This document shows positions 1 through 8,724 of a DNA stretch of 64,000 nt, in pieces. The translations under genes and the position numbers were made by a program. Source of the DNA: Oceanicaulis sp. (GTDB taxonomy: Bacteria > Pseudomonadota > Alphaproteobacteria > Caulobacterales > Maricaulaceae); NCBI GenBank assembly GCA_040112665.1, contig CP157796.1, positions 2,257,501 through 2,321,500 of the forward strand, in the 5' to 3' direction. A model generated the notes under the pieces. That model was not told the DNA's origin. It did not search any database and was given only the letters and a program-made list of their open reading frames with translations. Within the stretch, counting starts at the first letter, position 1, and every line of letters begins with the position of its first letter.

Positions 1-2057
1 GCGACCCGGCTCAGATCGTCCGAACTCAGCACCACGTCTGCGGCTTCGATGGCGATGTCGGTGCCGGCGCCCATCGCGATGCCGACATCGGCTTCGGCGA
101 GGGCGGGCGCGTCGTTCACCCCGTCCCCGGCGAAGGCGGCCGGGCCGGCTGCGGCCCTGAGCGCCTTGATCTCCTCGGCCTTGTCGGCGGGCAGGGTTTC
201 GGCGCGGACCCGGTCCACGCCCAACTCGGCGGCCACCGAATCTGCAGGGGATTGCGCGTCGCCCGTGATCATCGCGGTCTGAAGCCCCAGCGCGTGAAGG
301 GCGTCGATCGCGGCGCGCGCGCCGGGCTTGATCGGATCGGAGACGGCGAGAAGGGCGGCGGGTTTCCCGTCGACGGCGAGGAAGAGCGGGGCGCGGCCCT
401 CCTGCGCCAGCTTTTCGGCGCGCTCGGCGAAGTTCGCGACGTCCACGCCGAGCTTGTCCATGTAACGCGCCGCGCCGGTCGCGGCGGTGCGGCCTTCCAC
501 CGTCCCGGAGACGCCGTAACCGGTTTCTGCAGTGAACTCGGTCGCCTCGGGCACGGTCAGGGACTTGTTCGCCGCCGCGTCGACGACGGCCCTGGCGATC
601 GGGTGTTCGGACCGCGCCTCCAGCGCTGCGGCGAGGGCGAGAGCGGCGTCCTCGTCCATGCCGAGGGCGTGAAGATCGGTGAGGGCGGGCTTGCCTTGCG
701 TCAGCGTGCCGGTCTTGTCGAAGGCGATCGTCTTCACCCGGGCCAGCGTCTGAAGCGCGTCGCCGCGCCGGAACAGAACGCCCAACTCCGCCGCCCGGCC
801 CGTGCCGGTCATGATCGAGACCGGCGTGGCGAGTCCCATCGCGCAGGGACATGCGATGATCAGCACCGAGACCGAGGCGACCAGCGCCAGCGAGACCGCG
901 CCGCTTACAATCAGCCAGACCGCGAAGGTCAGGACCGCCAGCGCGATCACCACCGGCACGAAAACGCTCGTGACCCGGTCGACCAGCTGCTGAATCGGCA
1001 GCTTGGCTCCCTGGGCTTCCTCCACCATGGCGACGATGCGTGCGAGCACCGTATCCGCGCCCACCGCGGTCGCCTCCATGTCCAGCACGCCGGTCCCGTT
1101 GACCGTGCCGCCGGTGACGGTGTCGCTCTGGGTCTTTTCCGCCGGAACCGGTTCGCCGGTCAGCATGCTCTCGTCGACATAAGACCGGCCTGCGGTGACG
1201 CGCCCGTCCACCGGAACGCGCTCGCCGGGCCGGATCTCGATCACGTCGCCGGGAAGCACGTCCTCGACGGCGAGTTCGACCACCTTGTCGCCGCGCCGCA
1301 CGCGGGCAGTCTTCGCCTGCAGCGACAGAAGCTTGCGGATGGCGTCGCCGGTGCGGCCGCGAGCGCGCGCCTCCAGAAACCGGCCCAGCAGGATCAGCGT
1401 CACCACCATGGCGCTGGCTTCGAAATAGACATGCGCCTGACCCTCGGGAAACAGCCCCGGCGCGATCGTGGCCAGCGCCGAATAGCCGTAAGCGGCGCTG
1501 GTGCCGAGCATGACGAGCGTATTCATCTCCGGCGCGACGCGCAGCAGCGCAGGCAGGCCGTGGCGGTAGAAGATCCGGCCCGGCCCGAACTGCACGATCC
1601 CGGCCAGCACCAGGAAAACCCAGTTCAGGGTCGTCCGCCCCGGCCCCTCCATCGTCACCGCGTGAAGCGCCGGGACGAGGTGCCCGCCCATCTCGATCAG
1701 GAAGATCGGCAGGGTCAGCAAACCGGCGAGCCAGAGCTGGCCGCGCGAGACTTCGCCGTGATCGTGGGCGCCGTGGGCGTCCGCGTCGTGGGCCGCCTGG
1801 GCGCGCTCGGCGAAGCCTTTCACCGGCGCGCCGTCATAGCCGGCCTGTTTCAGCGCTTCGATGACGGTGGAGGCCTCGGTTCCCGGCTCCACCAGCAGAT
1901 CGGCCCGCCGGGCAGCGAAATTCACGTTCGCCTCGATCACGCCCGGCGCGGCGCTCAGCGCCGTCTCCACCCGGCGCGCACACCCCCCGCAGGTCATGCC
2001 GGTCACATCCAGAGCGATGCGGGCGGGGCGGGGAGAGGTGCTGTGATCGTCGGCCAT
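1..2057 (-). CDS. copA: Copper-translocating P1B-type ATPase (3' end cut by window edge)
   Basis: Inner-membrane pump that exports Cu(I) using ATP. About 685 residues are visible from the N-terminus; the last transmembrane helices lie outside the window. One N-terminal heavy-metal-associated domain carries GMTCGGC at residues 20-26. Next come a His/Asp-rich linker, the first helices, the actuator motif LTGEP near residue 300, the membrane metal site CPC (in ACPCAMG) near 400, the phosphorylation motif DKTGTLT near 445, the P1B-specific SEHPIA near 484 and the hinge GDGVND near 645. The CPC site and His-Pro motif place it in the Cu(I) subgroup by family knowledge. An in-frame upstream ATG at 2070-2072 would add five residues; neither start has a strong ribosome binding site. 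No copper regulator gene is adjacent in the window. Confidence 0.94.
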   Translation of the reverse strand, partial: MADDHSTSPRPARIALDVTGMTCGGCARRVETALSAAPGVIEANVNFAARRADLLVEPGTEASTVIEALKQAGYDGAPVKGFAERAQAAHDADAHGAHDHGEVSRGQLWLAGLLTLPIFLIEMGGHLVPALHAVTMEGPGRTTLNWVFLVLAGIVQFGPGRIFYRHGLPALLRVAPEMNTLVMLGTSAAYGYSALATIAPGLFPEGQAHVYFEASAMVVTLILLGRFLEARARGRTGDAIRKLLSLQAKTARVRRGDKVVELAVEDVLPGDVIEIRPGERVPVDGRVTAGRSYVDESMLTGEPVPAEKTQSDTVTGGTVNGTGVLDMEATAVGADTVLARIVAMVEEAQGAKLPIQQLVDRVTSVFVPVVIALAVLTFAVWLIVSGAVSLALVASVSVLIIACPCAMGLATPVSIMTGTGRAAELGVLFRRGDALQTLARVKTIAFDKTGTLTQGKPALTDLHALGMDEDAALALAAALEARSEHPIARAVVDAAANKSLTVPEATEFTAETGYGVSGTVEGRTAATGAARYMDKLGVDVANFAERAEKLAQEGRAPLFLAVDGKPAALLAVSDPIKPGARAAIDALHALGLQTAMITGDAQSPADSVAAELGVDRVRAETLPADKAEEIKALRAAAGPAAFAGDGVNDAPALAEADVGIAMGAGTDIAIEAADVVLSSDDLSRV

Positions 2058-2142
2058 GGGGATTGAATGCATCAGGAGCGGCGATGGGGCCATGCGGCCA
2101 AACGCCGGGGTCAGGGAAGAAATAACGATCCGTACCCTTTAT

Positions 2143-2225
2143 CGTCGCACCCGCGAACGCGGGGACCCAGTTCTGCCTCGCCATCGCGATTCGATCGCTG
2201 GGTTCCCGCGTTCGCGGGAATGACG
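2143..2225. repeat. REP-like palindromic interspersed repeat
   Basis: Two arms in inverted orientation, 2143-2170 (core CCGCGAACGCGGGGACCCAG) and 2198-2225 (core CTGGGTTCCCGCGTTCGCGG), flank a 27-bp centre. Each arm is itself a short palindrome. The arrangement matches the widespread proteobacterial intergenic repeats whose chance translation reads like 'PRTREP...WVPAFAG'. It sits between copA and the M3 peptidase gene, both on the minus strand. It probably forms a large stem-loop in RNA; any function is unproven. Confidence 0.8.
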
Positions 2226-2242
2226 TGGGGAGGGGGCGAACG

Positions 2243-2273
2243 AAAAACGGGCGGCGCATCGCTGCGCCGCCCG
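2243..2273 (-). terminator. Rho-independent terminator of the M3 peptidase gene
   Basis: Read on the minus strand, a GC-rich stem (CGGGCGGCGCA paired with TGCGCCGCCCG, loop GCGA) is followed directly by a T run (TTTTTCG). It starts 26 bases past the stop codon of the peptidase gene and has classic intrinsic terminator form. Confidence 0.85.
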
Positions 2274-2298
2274 CTCGTTACGCCTTGAGGCCTTGGTC

Positions 2299-4482
2299 TT
2301 AATCGGTCTCGGTCTCTTCACCGGGGACCGGGAAGCCGCGGTCGCGCATCAGCGGCTCGACGGTGGCGTCGCGGCCGCGGAAATTGCGGTAGGCCTCGGC
2401 CGGGTCGACCGCGTTGCGCGGGGCGAACAGGTGCTCGACCATGCGCGCGGCCAGATCGGCGTCGTAGAACCCGCCCGGCGCCTCGGCGAAGGCTTCCGCC
2501 GCGTCCGAGGTCAGAACGTCGGCCCACATGTAGCCGTAATAGCCCGCCGAATAGCCTTCGCCGGAGAAGATATGGCCGAAATGCGGGCTGCGGTGACGCA
2601 TGGGCAGCTCTTCGGGCATGCCCAGCCGCTCCAGCGTCTCGCGTTCGAAGGCGTCGGGATCGATGCCTTCGGGATCGGTGGTGTGGTAGTACATGTCCAC
2701 CAGCGCGCTCGCCAGATATTCGGTCGTCGCGAAGCCCTGGTTGAAGGTCGAGGCGGCGCGGATCTTTTGCACCAGCTCGTCGGGCATCGGCTCGCCGGTT
2801 TCGGCGTGGCGCAGATAGTTCTCGATCACCTCGTCGGTGAGCACCCAGCGCTCGAGAAGCTGGCTCTGGAACTCGGTGTAGTCGCGCACCCCGCCGTTCA
2901 GCGTCGGGTAGGCGACGTTCGAGGCGAGGGCGTGAAGGGCGTGCCCCATCTCATGGAAGAAGGTCGTCGCGTCGGAGAAGCTGATCAGGACCGGCTCGCC
3001 GGGCGCACCCTTGATGAAGTTCGAGTTGTTCGAGCTCAGCACGGTTTCCTGGCCGTCGAACGTCGTGTGACCGCGATAGCTGGTCGCCCAGGCGCCCGAG
3101 CGCTTGCCCGGACGGGCGAAGGGATCGAGATACCACAGGCCGATATGCTCGCCGGTCTCACGATCGGTCACGTCCCAGACGCGCACGTCCGCGTGGAAGA
3201 CCGGGACCGAGCCGTCGGTGATCTCCTCGAAGGCGAAGCCGAACAGCTCGCCGGAGACGAAGAACATCGCCTCGCGCAGGTTCTCGATATTGAAGTACTG
3301 CTTCACTTCCTCGGAGTTGAGGTCGTACTCGGCCTGGCGGACCTTCTCCATGTAGTAGCGGTAGTCCCAGGGCATGATCTGGTCGATGTCATGGCCTTCC
3401 CGGGCGGCCAGGGCGGTCATCATCTCGACCTCTTCCTCGACCCGGGCGATGGCGGCCGGCCAGACCGTCTCCATCAGCTCCAGCGCGCGCTCGGGCGTGC
3501 CGGCCATGCGGTCTTCAAGCCGCCACTGGGCGTAGTTGTCGTAGCCCAGAAGCTCGACCCGCTCGTCGCGCAGATTGAGGATCTCGGCGATCACCGCGTT
3601 GTTGTCGAACTCGTCGGCGTTGTCGCCGCGCGAATAGTAGGTCTCCCAGACGTCTTTGCGCAGCTCGCGCTCGTCGGAATAGGTCAGGAACGGATCCATC
3701 GAGGAGCGGGTGTTGAGGATCGCGTACTCGCCCTCGCGCCCGCGCTCGGCGGCGGCTGCGGCCGCAGCGCTGACAAGCCTCTCGGGCAGGCCGGAGAGCT
3801 GGTCTTCGCTGAGCCAGGTGACGTAGTTTTCTTCGTCGGCCAGCACGTTGTTGGAGAACTGGGTGTGCAGCTCGGCCAGGCGCGACTGGATCTCGGCGTA
3901 GCGCTCGGCGGCCTCGCCTTCGAGAGTCGCGCCGTTGCGGGCGAACCCGTCATAGGTCAGCTGCACGAGGCGCTGCTGGTCGGGGCGCAGGGTCTCGACT
4001 TCGTCGCTCTCATGCACGGCGCGCACGCGGGCGAACAGGTCCTTGTTCTGGTTGATCTCGGAATAGAACGCGCTGATCCGCGGCGCCATGCGGCCCTGGA
4101 TCTCACGGAATTCCGGCGAGGAGAGGTTCGACGACCAGATGCCGTAATAGGTGAACACACGGCCCAGATCCTCGCCGGCGCGCTCGAGCTCGACGATGGT
4201 GTTTTCAAACGTCGGCGCGTCGGGATTGGTCGCGATCGCGTCGATCTCGGCGCGGTAGCGCGCCATGCCTTCCTCGAGCGCGGGCTCGAGATACTGAAGG
4301 TCCATCTGGTCGAACGCCGGAACGCCGCCATAGGGGCCGGTCCATTCGGCCAGCAGCGGGTTGGCGCTTTGGGCTTCGGCCTGGGCGGCCTCGGCGGCCT
4401 GGGCCTGAACGGCGAGGGCGGCGGAGGCCACGCCTCCGGTCAGCGCGGCGGCCCCGGCCGCTGCGAGCAGAAACTTGCGCAT
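2299..4482 (-). CDS. dcp: Periplasmic M3-family peptidyl-dipeptidase
   Basis: Zinc metallopeptidase of the thimet oligopeptidase (M3) family, predicted to trim small peptides. The 727-residue protein starts with a cleavable signal peptide (RKFLL, then an Ala-rich core ending near QAQA), so it acts in the periplasm, unlike cytoplasmic E. coli Dcp. The zinc motif HEMGH lies near residue 511 in TTFFHEMGHALHA, with the family's downstream Glu region following. Length is normal for bacterial M3 enzymes with a leader. It is transcribed alone and closed by a strong terminator. OpdA-type oligopeptidase A is the alternative subfamily; the leader and overall form favour Dcp. Confidence 0.92.
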   Translation of the reverse strand: MRKFLLAAAGAAALTGGVASAALAVQAQAAEAAQAEAQSANPLLAEWTGPYGGVPAFDQMDLQYLEPALEEGMARYRAEIDAIATNPDAPTFENTIVELERAGEDLGRVFTYYGIWSSNLSSPEFREIQGRMAPRISAFYSEINQNKDLFARVRAVHESDEVETLRPDQQRLVQLTYDGFARNGATLEGEAAERYAEIQSRLAELHTQFSNNVLADEENYVTWLSEDQLSGLPERLVSAAAAAAAERGREGEYAILNTRSSMDPFLTYSDERELRKDVWETYYSRGDNADEFDNNAVIAEILNLRDERVELLGYDNYAQWRLEDRMAGTPERALELMETVWPAAIARVEEEVEMMTALAAREGHDIDQIMPWDYRYYMEKVRQAEYDLNSEEVKQYFNIENLREAMFFVSGELFGFAFEEITDGSVPVFHADVRVWDVTDRETGEHIGLWYLDPFARPGKRSGAWATSYRGHTTFDGQETVLSSNNSNFIKGAPGEPVLISFSDATTFFHEMGHALHALASNVAYPTLNGGVRDYTEFQSQLLERWVLTDEVIENYLRHAETGEPMPDELVQKIRAASTFNQGFATTEYLASALVDMYYHTTDPEGIDPDAFERETLERLGMPEELPMRHRSPHFGHIFSGEGYSAGYYGYMWADVLTSDAAEAFAEAPGGFYDADLAARMVEHLFAPRNAVDPAEAYRNFRGRDATVEPLMRDRGFPVPGEETETD

Positions 4483-4605
4483 AGGTCTTACCTCTTGAAA
4501 GATCGTCTGAATGCGATGGCGCGTTCATACCGCGCGCGCGAACTTGGCGAAAAGTAACCTTTCCGTCATGAATGTGGGTTGAGCGCGGTGCAGTGTGAAG
4601 CGCTA

Positions 4606-4620
4606 CAGGCGCAGCGCCTG
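4606..4620. promoter_or_regulatory. Perfect 15-bp palindrome before the TonB-like gene
   Basis: CAGGCGCAGCGCCTG is an inverted repeat with a one-base centre, ending 14 bases before the ATG of the next gene and just upstream of its GGAGG ribosome binding site. It could be an operator or an RNA hairpin limiting translation. Such palindromes also arise by chance in GC-rich DNA. Confidence 0.25.
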
Positions 4621-4634
4621 AAAGCGGAGGCCGC

Positions 4635-5372
4635 ATGACCGCCGCGGCGATCACCATCCACGGCAGCTTCAGGTTCGGCCCCCGCGCGCTGGGCCTTCTC
4701 GGCGCGTGCCTGGCGCATGTCGTTCTGGCCGCAGTGTTTCTCGTCCTCGCCACGACGCCGCACTCGGTACGCCCGCCCGCCGCCGAGCCGGTCTCGGTCG
4801 TCTTCGTCGAGCCGGTGATCGACGCGCAGCCCGAGCCGGCCGCCGCGCCGCGCCCCGTTGAAATACCCCCGCCGCCGGTCGCGCAGGCGCGGCCCGACAC
4901 GCCGCCCGTGACAGCCGCTGCCGCACCTGAAGCCGCGCCCGACGCCGTTCCGCCCGCGCCTGTCTCATCAGAAGCGCCGCAAGTGCTCGCCACGACCGGC
5001 GCGGACCCGGCGGCCGAGCGCGCGCCTGAGGCTGGCGCTTTCGTCTGGCCCGAGCCTGCAGCGTCCGGCGGCGCCCTGCGAAGCCTGGCCTGCGCGCAGG
5101 GGCTCGGCCGGGACGCGCTGGAGGCGTGCGGCGAGGCCGGAGGCGCGTTCGATTACGCCGGCCTCGACCCGCAGGCGGTCGAGCAGGTCGCCGCGTTCGA
5201 ACAGTCCCGCCTCGCCGGGCTGGGCTTTGTGAGCATCTGGGCGAGCGGGGGCCGGTTCGAGGGCGCGAACGGCGCGCAGACCCTGGCCCCGCCCGCCCGC
5301 AATCTGTCTGCCGCCGACGGGATGCGCGACCGGCTGCCCCCGATGGTCCCCGACCCCGCTTTCGGCGACTAA
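4635..5372 (+). CDS. TonB-like proline-rich envelope protein, no TonB C-terminal domain seen
   Basis: 245-residue protein with a short cytoplasmic N-terminus, one membrane anchor (residues about 17-40, LGLLGACLAHVVLAAVFLVL) and a long Pro/Ala/Glu-rich stretch to about residue 130, the layout of TonB and TolA N-terminal halves. The C-terminal part (residues 145-245) has two Cys and ends in VPDPAFGD; I do not recognise the TonB fold motif there. It may span the periplasm, but energy transduction is not supported. A GGAGG site precedes the ATG. It converges with the next gene, the stop codons overlapping by 4 bases, and has its own divergent promoter region against the peptidase gene. Confidence 0.7.
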   Translation: MTAAAITIHGSFRFGPRALGLLGACLAHVVLAAVFLVLATTPHSVRPPAAEPVSVVFVEPVIDAQPEPAAAPRPVEIPPPPVAQARPDTPPVTAAAAPEAAPDAVPPAPVSSEAPQVLATTGADPAAERAPEAGAFVWPEPAASGGALRSLACAQGLGRDALEACGEAGGAFDYAGLDPQAVEQVAAFEQSRLAGLGFVSIWASGGRFEGANGAQTLAPPARNLSAADGMRDRLPPMVPDPAFGD

Positions 5373-5626
5373 TCCTCGTCGGGCGGCGCGGTGGGATCGT
5401 CCTTGCGGCTGGGCGGAAACATCACCGCGATCCCCATCTGCGCGCTCGCGAACGTCGAGCCGATGAAGAACACCGTCAGCAGCCGCACCCCGGTCCCCGT
5501 GGCCGTGCCTTCGGTCATCGTGCGGATGTTTCCCACGTCGAAGACCAGCAGCAGCGCGGTGAACGCCACGCCGATCGCCGCGCCGATCAGCGCATGACGG
5601 ATGAGGAAGCGGATGAGGTCGGGCAT
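5369..5626 (-). CDS. Small two-helix membrane protein
   Basis: 85-residue protein of unknown function. I chose the ATG at 5624-5626 because GGAGG sits six bases upstream; the reading frame stays open further upstream but without a comparable site. Two hydrophobic segments, one around IGAAIGVAFTALLLVFDVG and one around LLTVFFIGSTFASAQ, suggest an inner-membrane hairpin with a short charged C-terminal tail rich in Pro and Asp. It is divergent from the NnrU-family gene with about 110 bases between them. Confidence 0.7.
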   Translation of the reverse strand: MPDLIRFLIRHALIGAAIGVAFTALLLVFDVGNIRTMTEGTATGTGVRLLTVFFIGSTFASAQMGIAVMFPPSRKDDPTAPPDED

Positions 5627-5736
5627 GAGGGCCTCCGTGACCGTCCAATCTAGTCGCGCGAAAGCCTGTGGCGAACACGATGGCCCCGCGGCGCAGAGTC
5701 GCTCTATGGTCGTTTGCATAACGAGGGAGGGCGCTC

Positions 5737-6321
5737 ATGGGCGTGTTGATCACCGGGCTCGTGATCTTTCTGGGCACGCATCTGACCCGTGTGCTGGGCA
5801 TAAAGCGCGTGGTCGTCTCGGTCATCGGCGAGGCGCTTTTCGCGGTGTTCTATTCGGTGCTGTCCGCGGTCGGCCTCGCGCTGATCGTCTACGGCCACAT
5901 CCTCGCCCATCCGTCAGAAAGCGTGTGGAGCCCGCCTGAATGGACGCGCACGCTGGCGCTGGTCGCCGTGCCGGTCTCGCTCGTCCTGCTGATCGCGGCC
6001 TATCTGCCAAGCCATATCCGTTCGATCACCAAGCATCCCATGACGCTGGGCGTGTTCCTGTGGTCGGGCAGCCATCTGCTGGCCAACGGCGAGATCGCCT
6101 CGATCGTCCTGTTCGGCGCGTTTTTCGCCTGGTCGACCCTTTTGCTGATCGAAGGCTACGCGGTCGGCGGCCGGTTCGAGCGGCCAGGCAAATGGAGCGC
6201 CGACATCGCCGCGATCGTCATCGGGCTCGGCGCCGCAGCCCTGCTGGCGATCTTCCACATGCAGCTTTTCGGCGTCGCCGTGATCGGGTTTGCATCCGAA
6301 CCCGGAGCGCCGGGCATCTGA
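5737..6321 (+). CDS. NnrU-family integral membrane protein
   Basis: 194-residue polytopic membrane protein of the NnrU family, first linked to nitric oxide metabolism in denitrifiers and related to the methyltransferase-like NnrU/isoprenylcysteine fold. About five to six hydrophobic helices are visible. Family hallmarks include THLTRVLG near the N-terminus and the conserved SHIRSITKHPMTLGV and GSHLLANG segments in the middle. No denitrification genes are in the window, so a nitrogen-oxide role cannot be inferred here. GGGAGGG precedes the start. Confidence 0.85.
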   Translation: MGVLITGLVIFLGTHLTRVLGIKRVVVSVIGEALFAVFYSVLSAVGLALIVYGHILAHPSESVWSPPEWTRTLALVAVPVSLVLLIAAYLPSHIRSITKHPMTLGVFLWSGSHLLANGEIASIVLFGAFFAWSTLLLIEGYAVGGRFERPGKWSADIAAIVIGLGAAALLAIFHMQLFGVAVIGFASEPGAPGI

Positions 6322-6329
6322 TGGGTGAA

Positions 6330-6349
6330 GGCGCCCGAGGCCGGGCGCC
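6330..6349. other. GC hairpin between the NnrU gene and first ECF cassette
   Basis: GGCGCCC and GGGCGCC form a seven-base stem with a six-base loop just after the NnrU-family stop codon and just before the ribosome binding site of the next gene. There is no T run, so it is not a standard terminator; it could lower read-through or stabilise RNA. Confidence 0.4.
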
Positions 6350-6366
6350 GGTGAGGAGACATCGAC

Positions 6367-6765
6367 ATGGAAGACATTCTCATCCCGCTCGGCGCGTTCA
6401 CCATGGTGGTGCTGATCGTCGCGCTCAATGTCTGGGCGGGCGCCTCGCGCCGCAAACAGGTCATGGAGACCGTTCGCGACGCCATCCGCTCGGGCCAGAA
6501 TCTCGACGCCGACACGGTCCGGGCGCTGGGCGCGGAAGGTCCCAAGAAAGAGGGCGGGGACCTCAAGGCGGGGCTGATCCTGATCGCGGTCGCCGCCGCG
6601 CTGGTCGTATTCGGCTATGCGGTCGGGTCGGCCGACGTGTCCGATACGCCTGAAGTCGTGGCCATCTTCTCCGCGATCGCCGCCTTCCCGGGCTTCATCG
6701 GGGTGGTGCTGGTGCTGTTCGGCCTGGCGAACGCGGCCAAACGCAAGAACGACGACGCGGCCTAG
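6367..6765 (+). CDS. DUF6249-like membrane protein beside an ECF sigma gene
   Basis: 132 residues with three predicted helices: N-terminal ILIPLGAFTMVVLIVALNV, a middle LILIAVAAALVVFGYAVG and a C-terminal GFIGVVLVLFGLAN. A charged cytoplasmic stretch after the first helix (RRKQVMETVRDAIRSGQ) resembles DUF6249 proteins, which are often found beside ECF sigma factors. The family assignment is from memory of this pattern. GGAGA lies upstream of the ATG. Position directly before the sigma gene suggests it senses or relays an envelope signal, but no anti-sigma motif is visible. Confidence 0.75.
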   Translation: MEDILIPLGAFTMVVLIVALNVWAGASRRKQVMETVRDAIRSGQNLDADTVRALGAEGPKKEGGDLKAGLILIAVAAALVVFGYAVGSADVSDTPEVVAIFSAIAAFPGFIGVVLVLFGLANAAKRKNDDAA

Positions 6766-6829
6766 CGTGTCCGGTTGATCGAGCGGCGCGCGGCGGGGAC
6801 CGGCGCGCCGGCAGGAAAGGGGACCAAGG

Positions 6830-7372
6830 GTGCAGGCCAGCGACGCCGAACTTGTCGCGCTGGTGATCGCGGGGAAGGACAAGCGCGCTTACGGCGCGCT
6901 CGTCACCCGCCACCAGCAGGCCGTGCGCGCGGTCCTGATGCGGCTGTGCCGGAACGCCGCGCTTGCGGACGACCTGGCCCAGGACACGTTCGTGAAGGCC
7001 TGGGACAAGATCGCAACCTGGTCGGGCTCGGGGTCTTTGAAAGGCTGGCTCTGCCGGATCGCCTACACCGAGTTCCTGATGAGCGCGCGCAAGCGCAAGG
7101 CGGCCGACCGCGCGCTCGACAGGCTGCAGGCCGAACCGGGCGAGGACCACGTCTCGCCCGGACCTGCGGGCGCCCGGCTCGATCTCGACCGGGCGCTGGC
7201 GACTCTGGGCGAGGATGAACGCACCTGCGTGGTCCTGTGTTACGCCGGGGGTATGAGTCATGCCGAGGCGGCCGAGGTCACCGGGCTTCCCCTCGGCACG
7301 GTGAAGAGCCATGTTAACCGCGGACGGGCCAGGCTGAAGGCCTGGTTCGACGCCAGGGAGGCGGCCGCATGA
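6830..7372 (+). CDS. ECF-type RNA polymerase sigma factor (cassette 1)
   Basis: 180-residue sigma-70 family protein with only regions 2 and 4. Region 2 runs about residues 20-85 and includes the DDLAQDTFVKAW helix that binds core polymerase and the -10 element. Region 4 (about 120-170) contains LPLGTVKSHVNRGRARLK, the helix-turn-helix for the -35 element. Translation begins at a GTG with AGGGG and AAGG stretches upstream. The stop overlaps the next gene's ATG (ATGA), so the pair is translationally coupled. The regulon is unknown. No canonical zinc anti-sigma protein follows it. Confidence 0.93.
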   Translation: MQASDAELVALVIAGKDKRAYGALVTRHQQAVRAVLMRLCRNAALADDLAQDTFVKAWDKIATWSGSGSLKGWLCRIAYTEFLMSARKRKAADRALDRLQAEPGEDHVSPGPAGARLDLDRALATLGEDERTCVVLCYAGGMSHAEAAEVTGLPLGTVKSHVNRGRARLKAWFDAREAAA

Positions 7373-7740
7373 CGCGCTCAGATCAGGACGACCGCGACCT
7401 CGACGGGTTCGAACCGGATGCTGCGTTCGACGCCGAGCTTTCGGCGATGTTCCAGGACGCCGCGCCGCGAGAGGCCGATCCCGCCTTCACCGCCCAGGTG
7501 CTCGCTCGTGTGGACGGCGCGAACCGCAACCGCTTCATCGCGCTCGGCGGCGCGGGAGCGACCGGGGCGGCGATCGCCGGGACGCAGATCGAGCGGCTGC
7601 TCGATTTCACCGTCACCGCAGGCGACGGCCTCCTCGCTCAGGCGCTGAGCTATGTCGGCCCCGAAGCGATCGTAACCGCCGGCTTCGCCGCCGTCGCCGT
7701 GGCGTTCTCGCGCCTTCTGCCGGGCGTGCGCTTCGCCTGA
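7369..7740 (+). CDS. Putative membrane partner or anti-sigma of ECF cassette 1
   Basis: 123-residue protein coupled to the sigma gene by a 4-base overlap. The N-terminal half is acidic and soluble, with a segment (PREADPAFTAQVLARVD) typical of small proteins that follow ECF genes in this group. Two moderately hydrophobic segments follow, around FIALGGAGATGAAIAG and AIVTAGFAAVAVAFS. The arrangement of a soluble N-terminus plus helices fits an anti-sigma factor, but no HxxxCxxC zinc motif is present. The role is inferred from position only. Confidence 0.65.
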   Translation: MTRSDQDDRDLDGFEPDAAFDAELSAMFQDAAPREADPAFTAQVLARVDGANRNRFIALGGAGATGAAIAGTQIERLLDFTVTAGDGLLAQALSYVGPEAIVTAGFAAVAVAFSRLLPGVRFA

Positions 7741-7763
7741 TCCGGCGCGCGCGGGCGCCTGCG

Positions 7764-7791
7764 TTGTGCGCTTGCGAAATCGGGCTATGGT
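7764..7791 (+). promoter_or_regulatory. Candidate promoter of panB
   Basis: TTGTGC (7764-7769) and TATGGT (7786-7791) are separated by 16 bases in the gap upstream of panB, matching housekeeping -35/-10 spacing. The resulting leader would be about 25 bases. Identified by eye only. Confidence 0.45.
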
Positions 7792-7821
7792 ACGGACAAA
7801 TTTACTGACCGGAGCCCGTCC

Positions 7822-8646
7822 ATGTCCGCCCAGACCAAGGCCGCCAAGCGGCTGACCCCGCCAGACATCCGCGCGCGCAAGGGCGGCGAGCCGCTGGTCT
7901 GCCTGACCGCTTATGACGCGCCGACCGCGCGCCTGCTCGATCCGCATTGCGACTTCCTTCTGGTCGGCGACTCGGTGGGCATGGTCGTGCACGGGCTTCC
8001 AAACACCATTCCCGTCACCCTCGAAATGATGATCCTTCACGGCCAGGCCGTGATGCGCGGATCGGACCGGGCGCTGGTGTGCGTGGACATGCCGTTCTCC
8101 ACCTATGAAAAGAGCAAGGAGCAGGCGTTCGAGAACGCCGCCCGGGTGCTGCGCGAGACCGGCTGCCAGGCGATCAAGGTCGAAAGCGGGGTCTATATCG
8201 CTGACACGATCCGCTATCTCGCCGAGCGCGCCGTGCCCGTCGTCGGTCATGTCGGCCTTCGTCCGCAGGCTGCGCTCGCCGAAGGCGGGTTCAAGGCCAA
8301 GGGCCGCGACGAGGCGTCCCGCCGCAAGGTGATCGACGAGGCGGTCGCCGCCGACGAGGCGGGCGCCTTCGCCATCGTCATCGAAGGCGTCGCCGAAGAC
8401 CTCGCCGAGGAGATCACCGAGCGGGTCAAGGCGCCGACCATCGGCATCGGCGCGTCGGCCAAATGCGACGGGCAGATCCTGGTCACCCAGGACATGCTCG
8501 GCCTGTTTGACTGGACCCCGCGTTTCGTCAAGCGCTACGCCGACCTCAAGGCGCTGACCGAAGAGGGTGTGAAGGCCTACGCCGAAGAGGTGAGGGCGCG
8601 CAGCTTCCCCGGTCCCGATCAGGTCTACGCGCCCAGGAAGAGCTGA
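7822..8646 (+). CDS. panB: 3-methyl-2-oxobutanoate hydroxymethyltransferase
   Basis: First committed enzyme of pantothenate and coenzyme A synthesis: it transfers a hydroxymethyl group from methylene-tetrahydrofolate to ketoisovalerate in the cytoplasm. The 274 residues match the usual PanB length. Family signatures include LTAYDAPTARLLD near the N-terminus, VGDSVGMVVHG with the metal-binding Asp, the VGHVGLRPQ segment and IGIGASAKCDGQILV followed by HDM-like QDMLG. No panC is adjacent. It appears to be transcribed on its own, with another candidate promoter right after it. Confidence 0.97.
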   Translation: MSAQTKAAKRLTPPDIRARKGGEPLVCLTAYDAPTARLLDPHCDFLLVGDSVGMVVHGLPNTIPVTLEMMILHGQAVMRGSDRALVCVDMPFSTYEKSKEQAFENAARVLRETGCQAIKVESGVYIADTIRYLAERAVPVVGHVGLRPQAALAEGGFKAKGRDEASRRKVIDEAVAADEAGAFAIVIEGVAEDLAEEITERVKAPTIGIGASAKCDGQILVTQDMLGLFDWTPRFVKRYADLKALTEEGVKAYAEEVRARSFPGPDQVYAPRKS

Positions 8647-8661
8647 TACAGCAAGGCTGTA

Positions 8662-8690
8662 TTGCCCGCACCGGTCAGCGCGGCTAGGGT
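8662..8690 (+). promoter_or_regulatory. Candidate promoter of the TPR-bamB-der genes
   Basis: TTGCCC (8662-8667) and TAGGGT (8685-8690) are separated by 17 bases, about 35 bases before the chosen GTG of the TPR gene. Its position argues against the more upstream start codon at 8662 for that gene. Confidence 0.45.
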
Positions 8691-8724
8691 CCGCGCGGAC
8701 AGGGGTGGAAGAAAGGCCTTACGC

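Noticed and set aside
252..2066. Open frame of 604 codons on the plus strand
   Set aside because: Antisense to copA, whose P-type ATPase motifs are complete.
2293..4557. Open frame of 754 codons on the plus strand
   Set aside because: Antisense to the M3 peptidase gene, which has a signal peptide and HEMGH; the plus frame has no domain.
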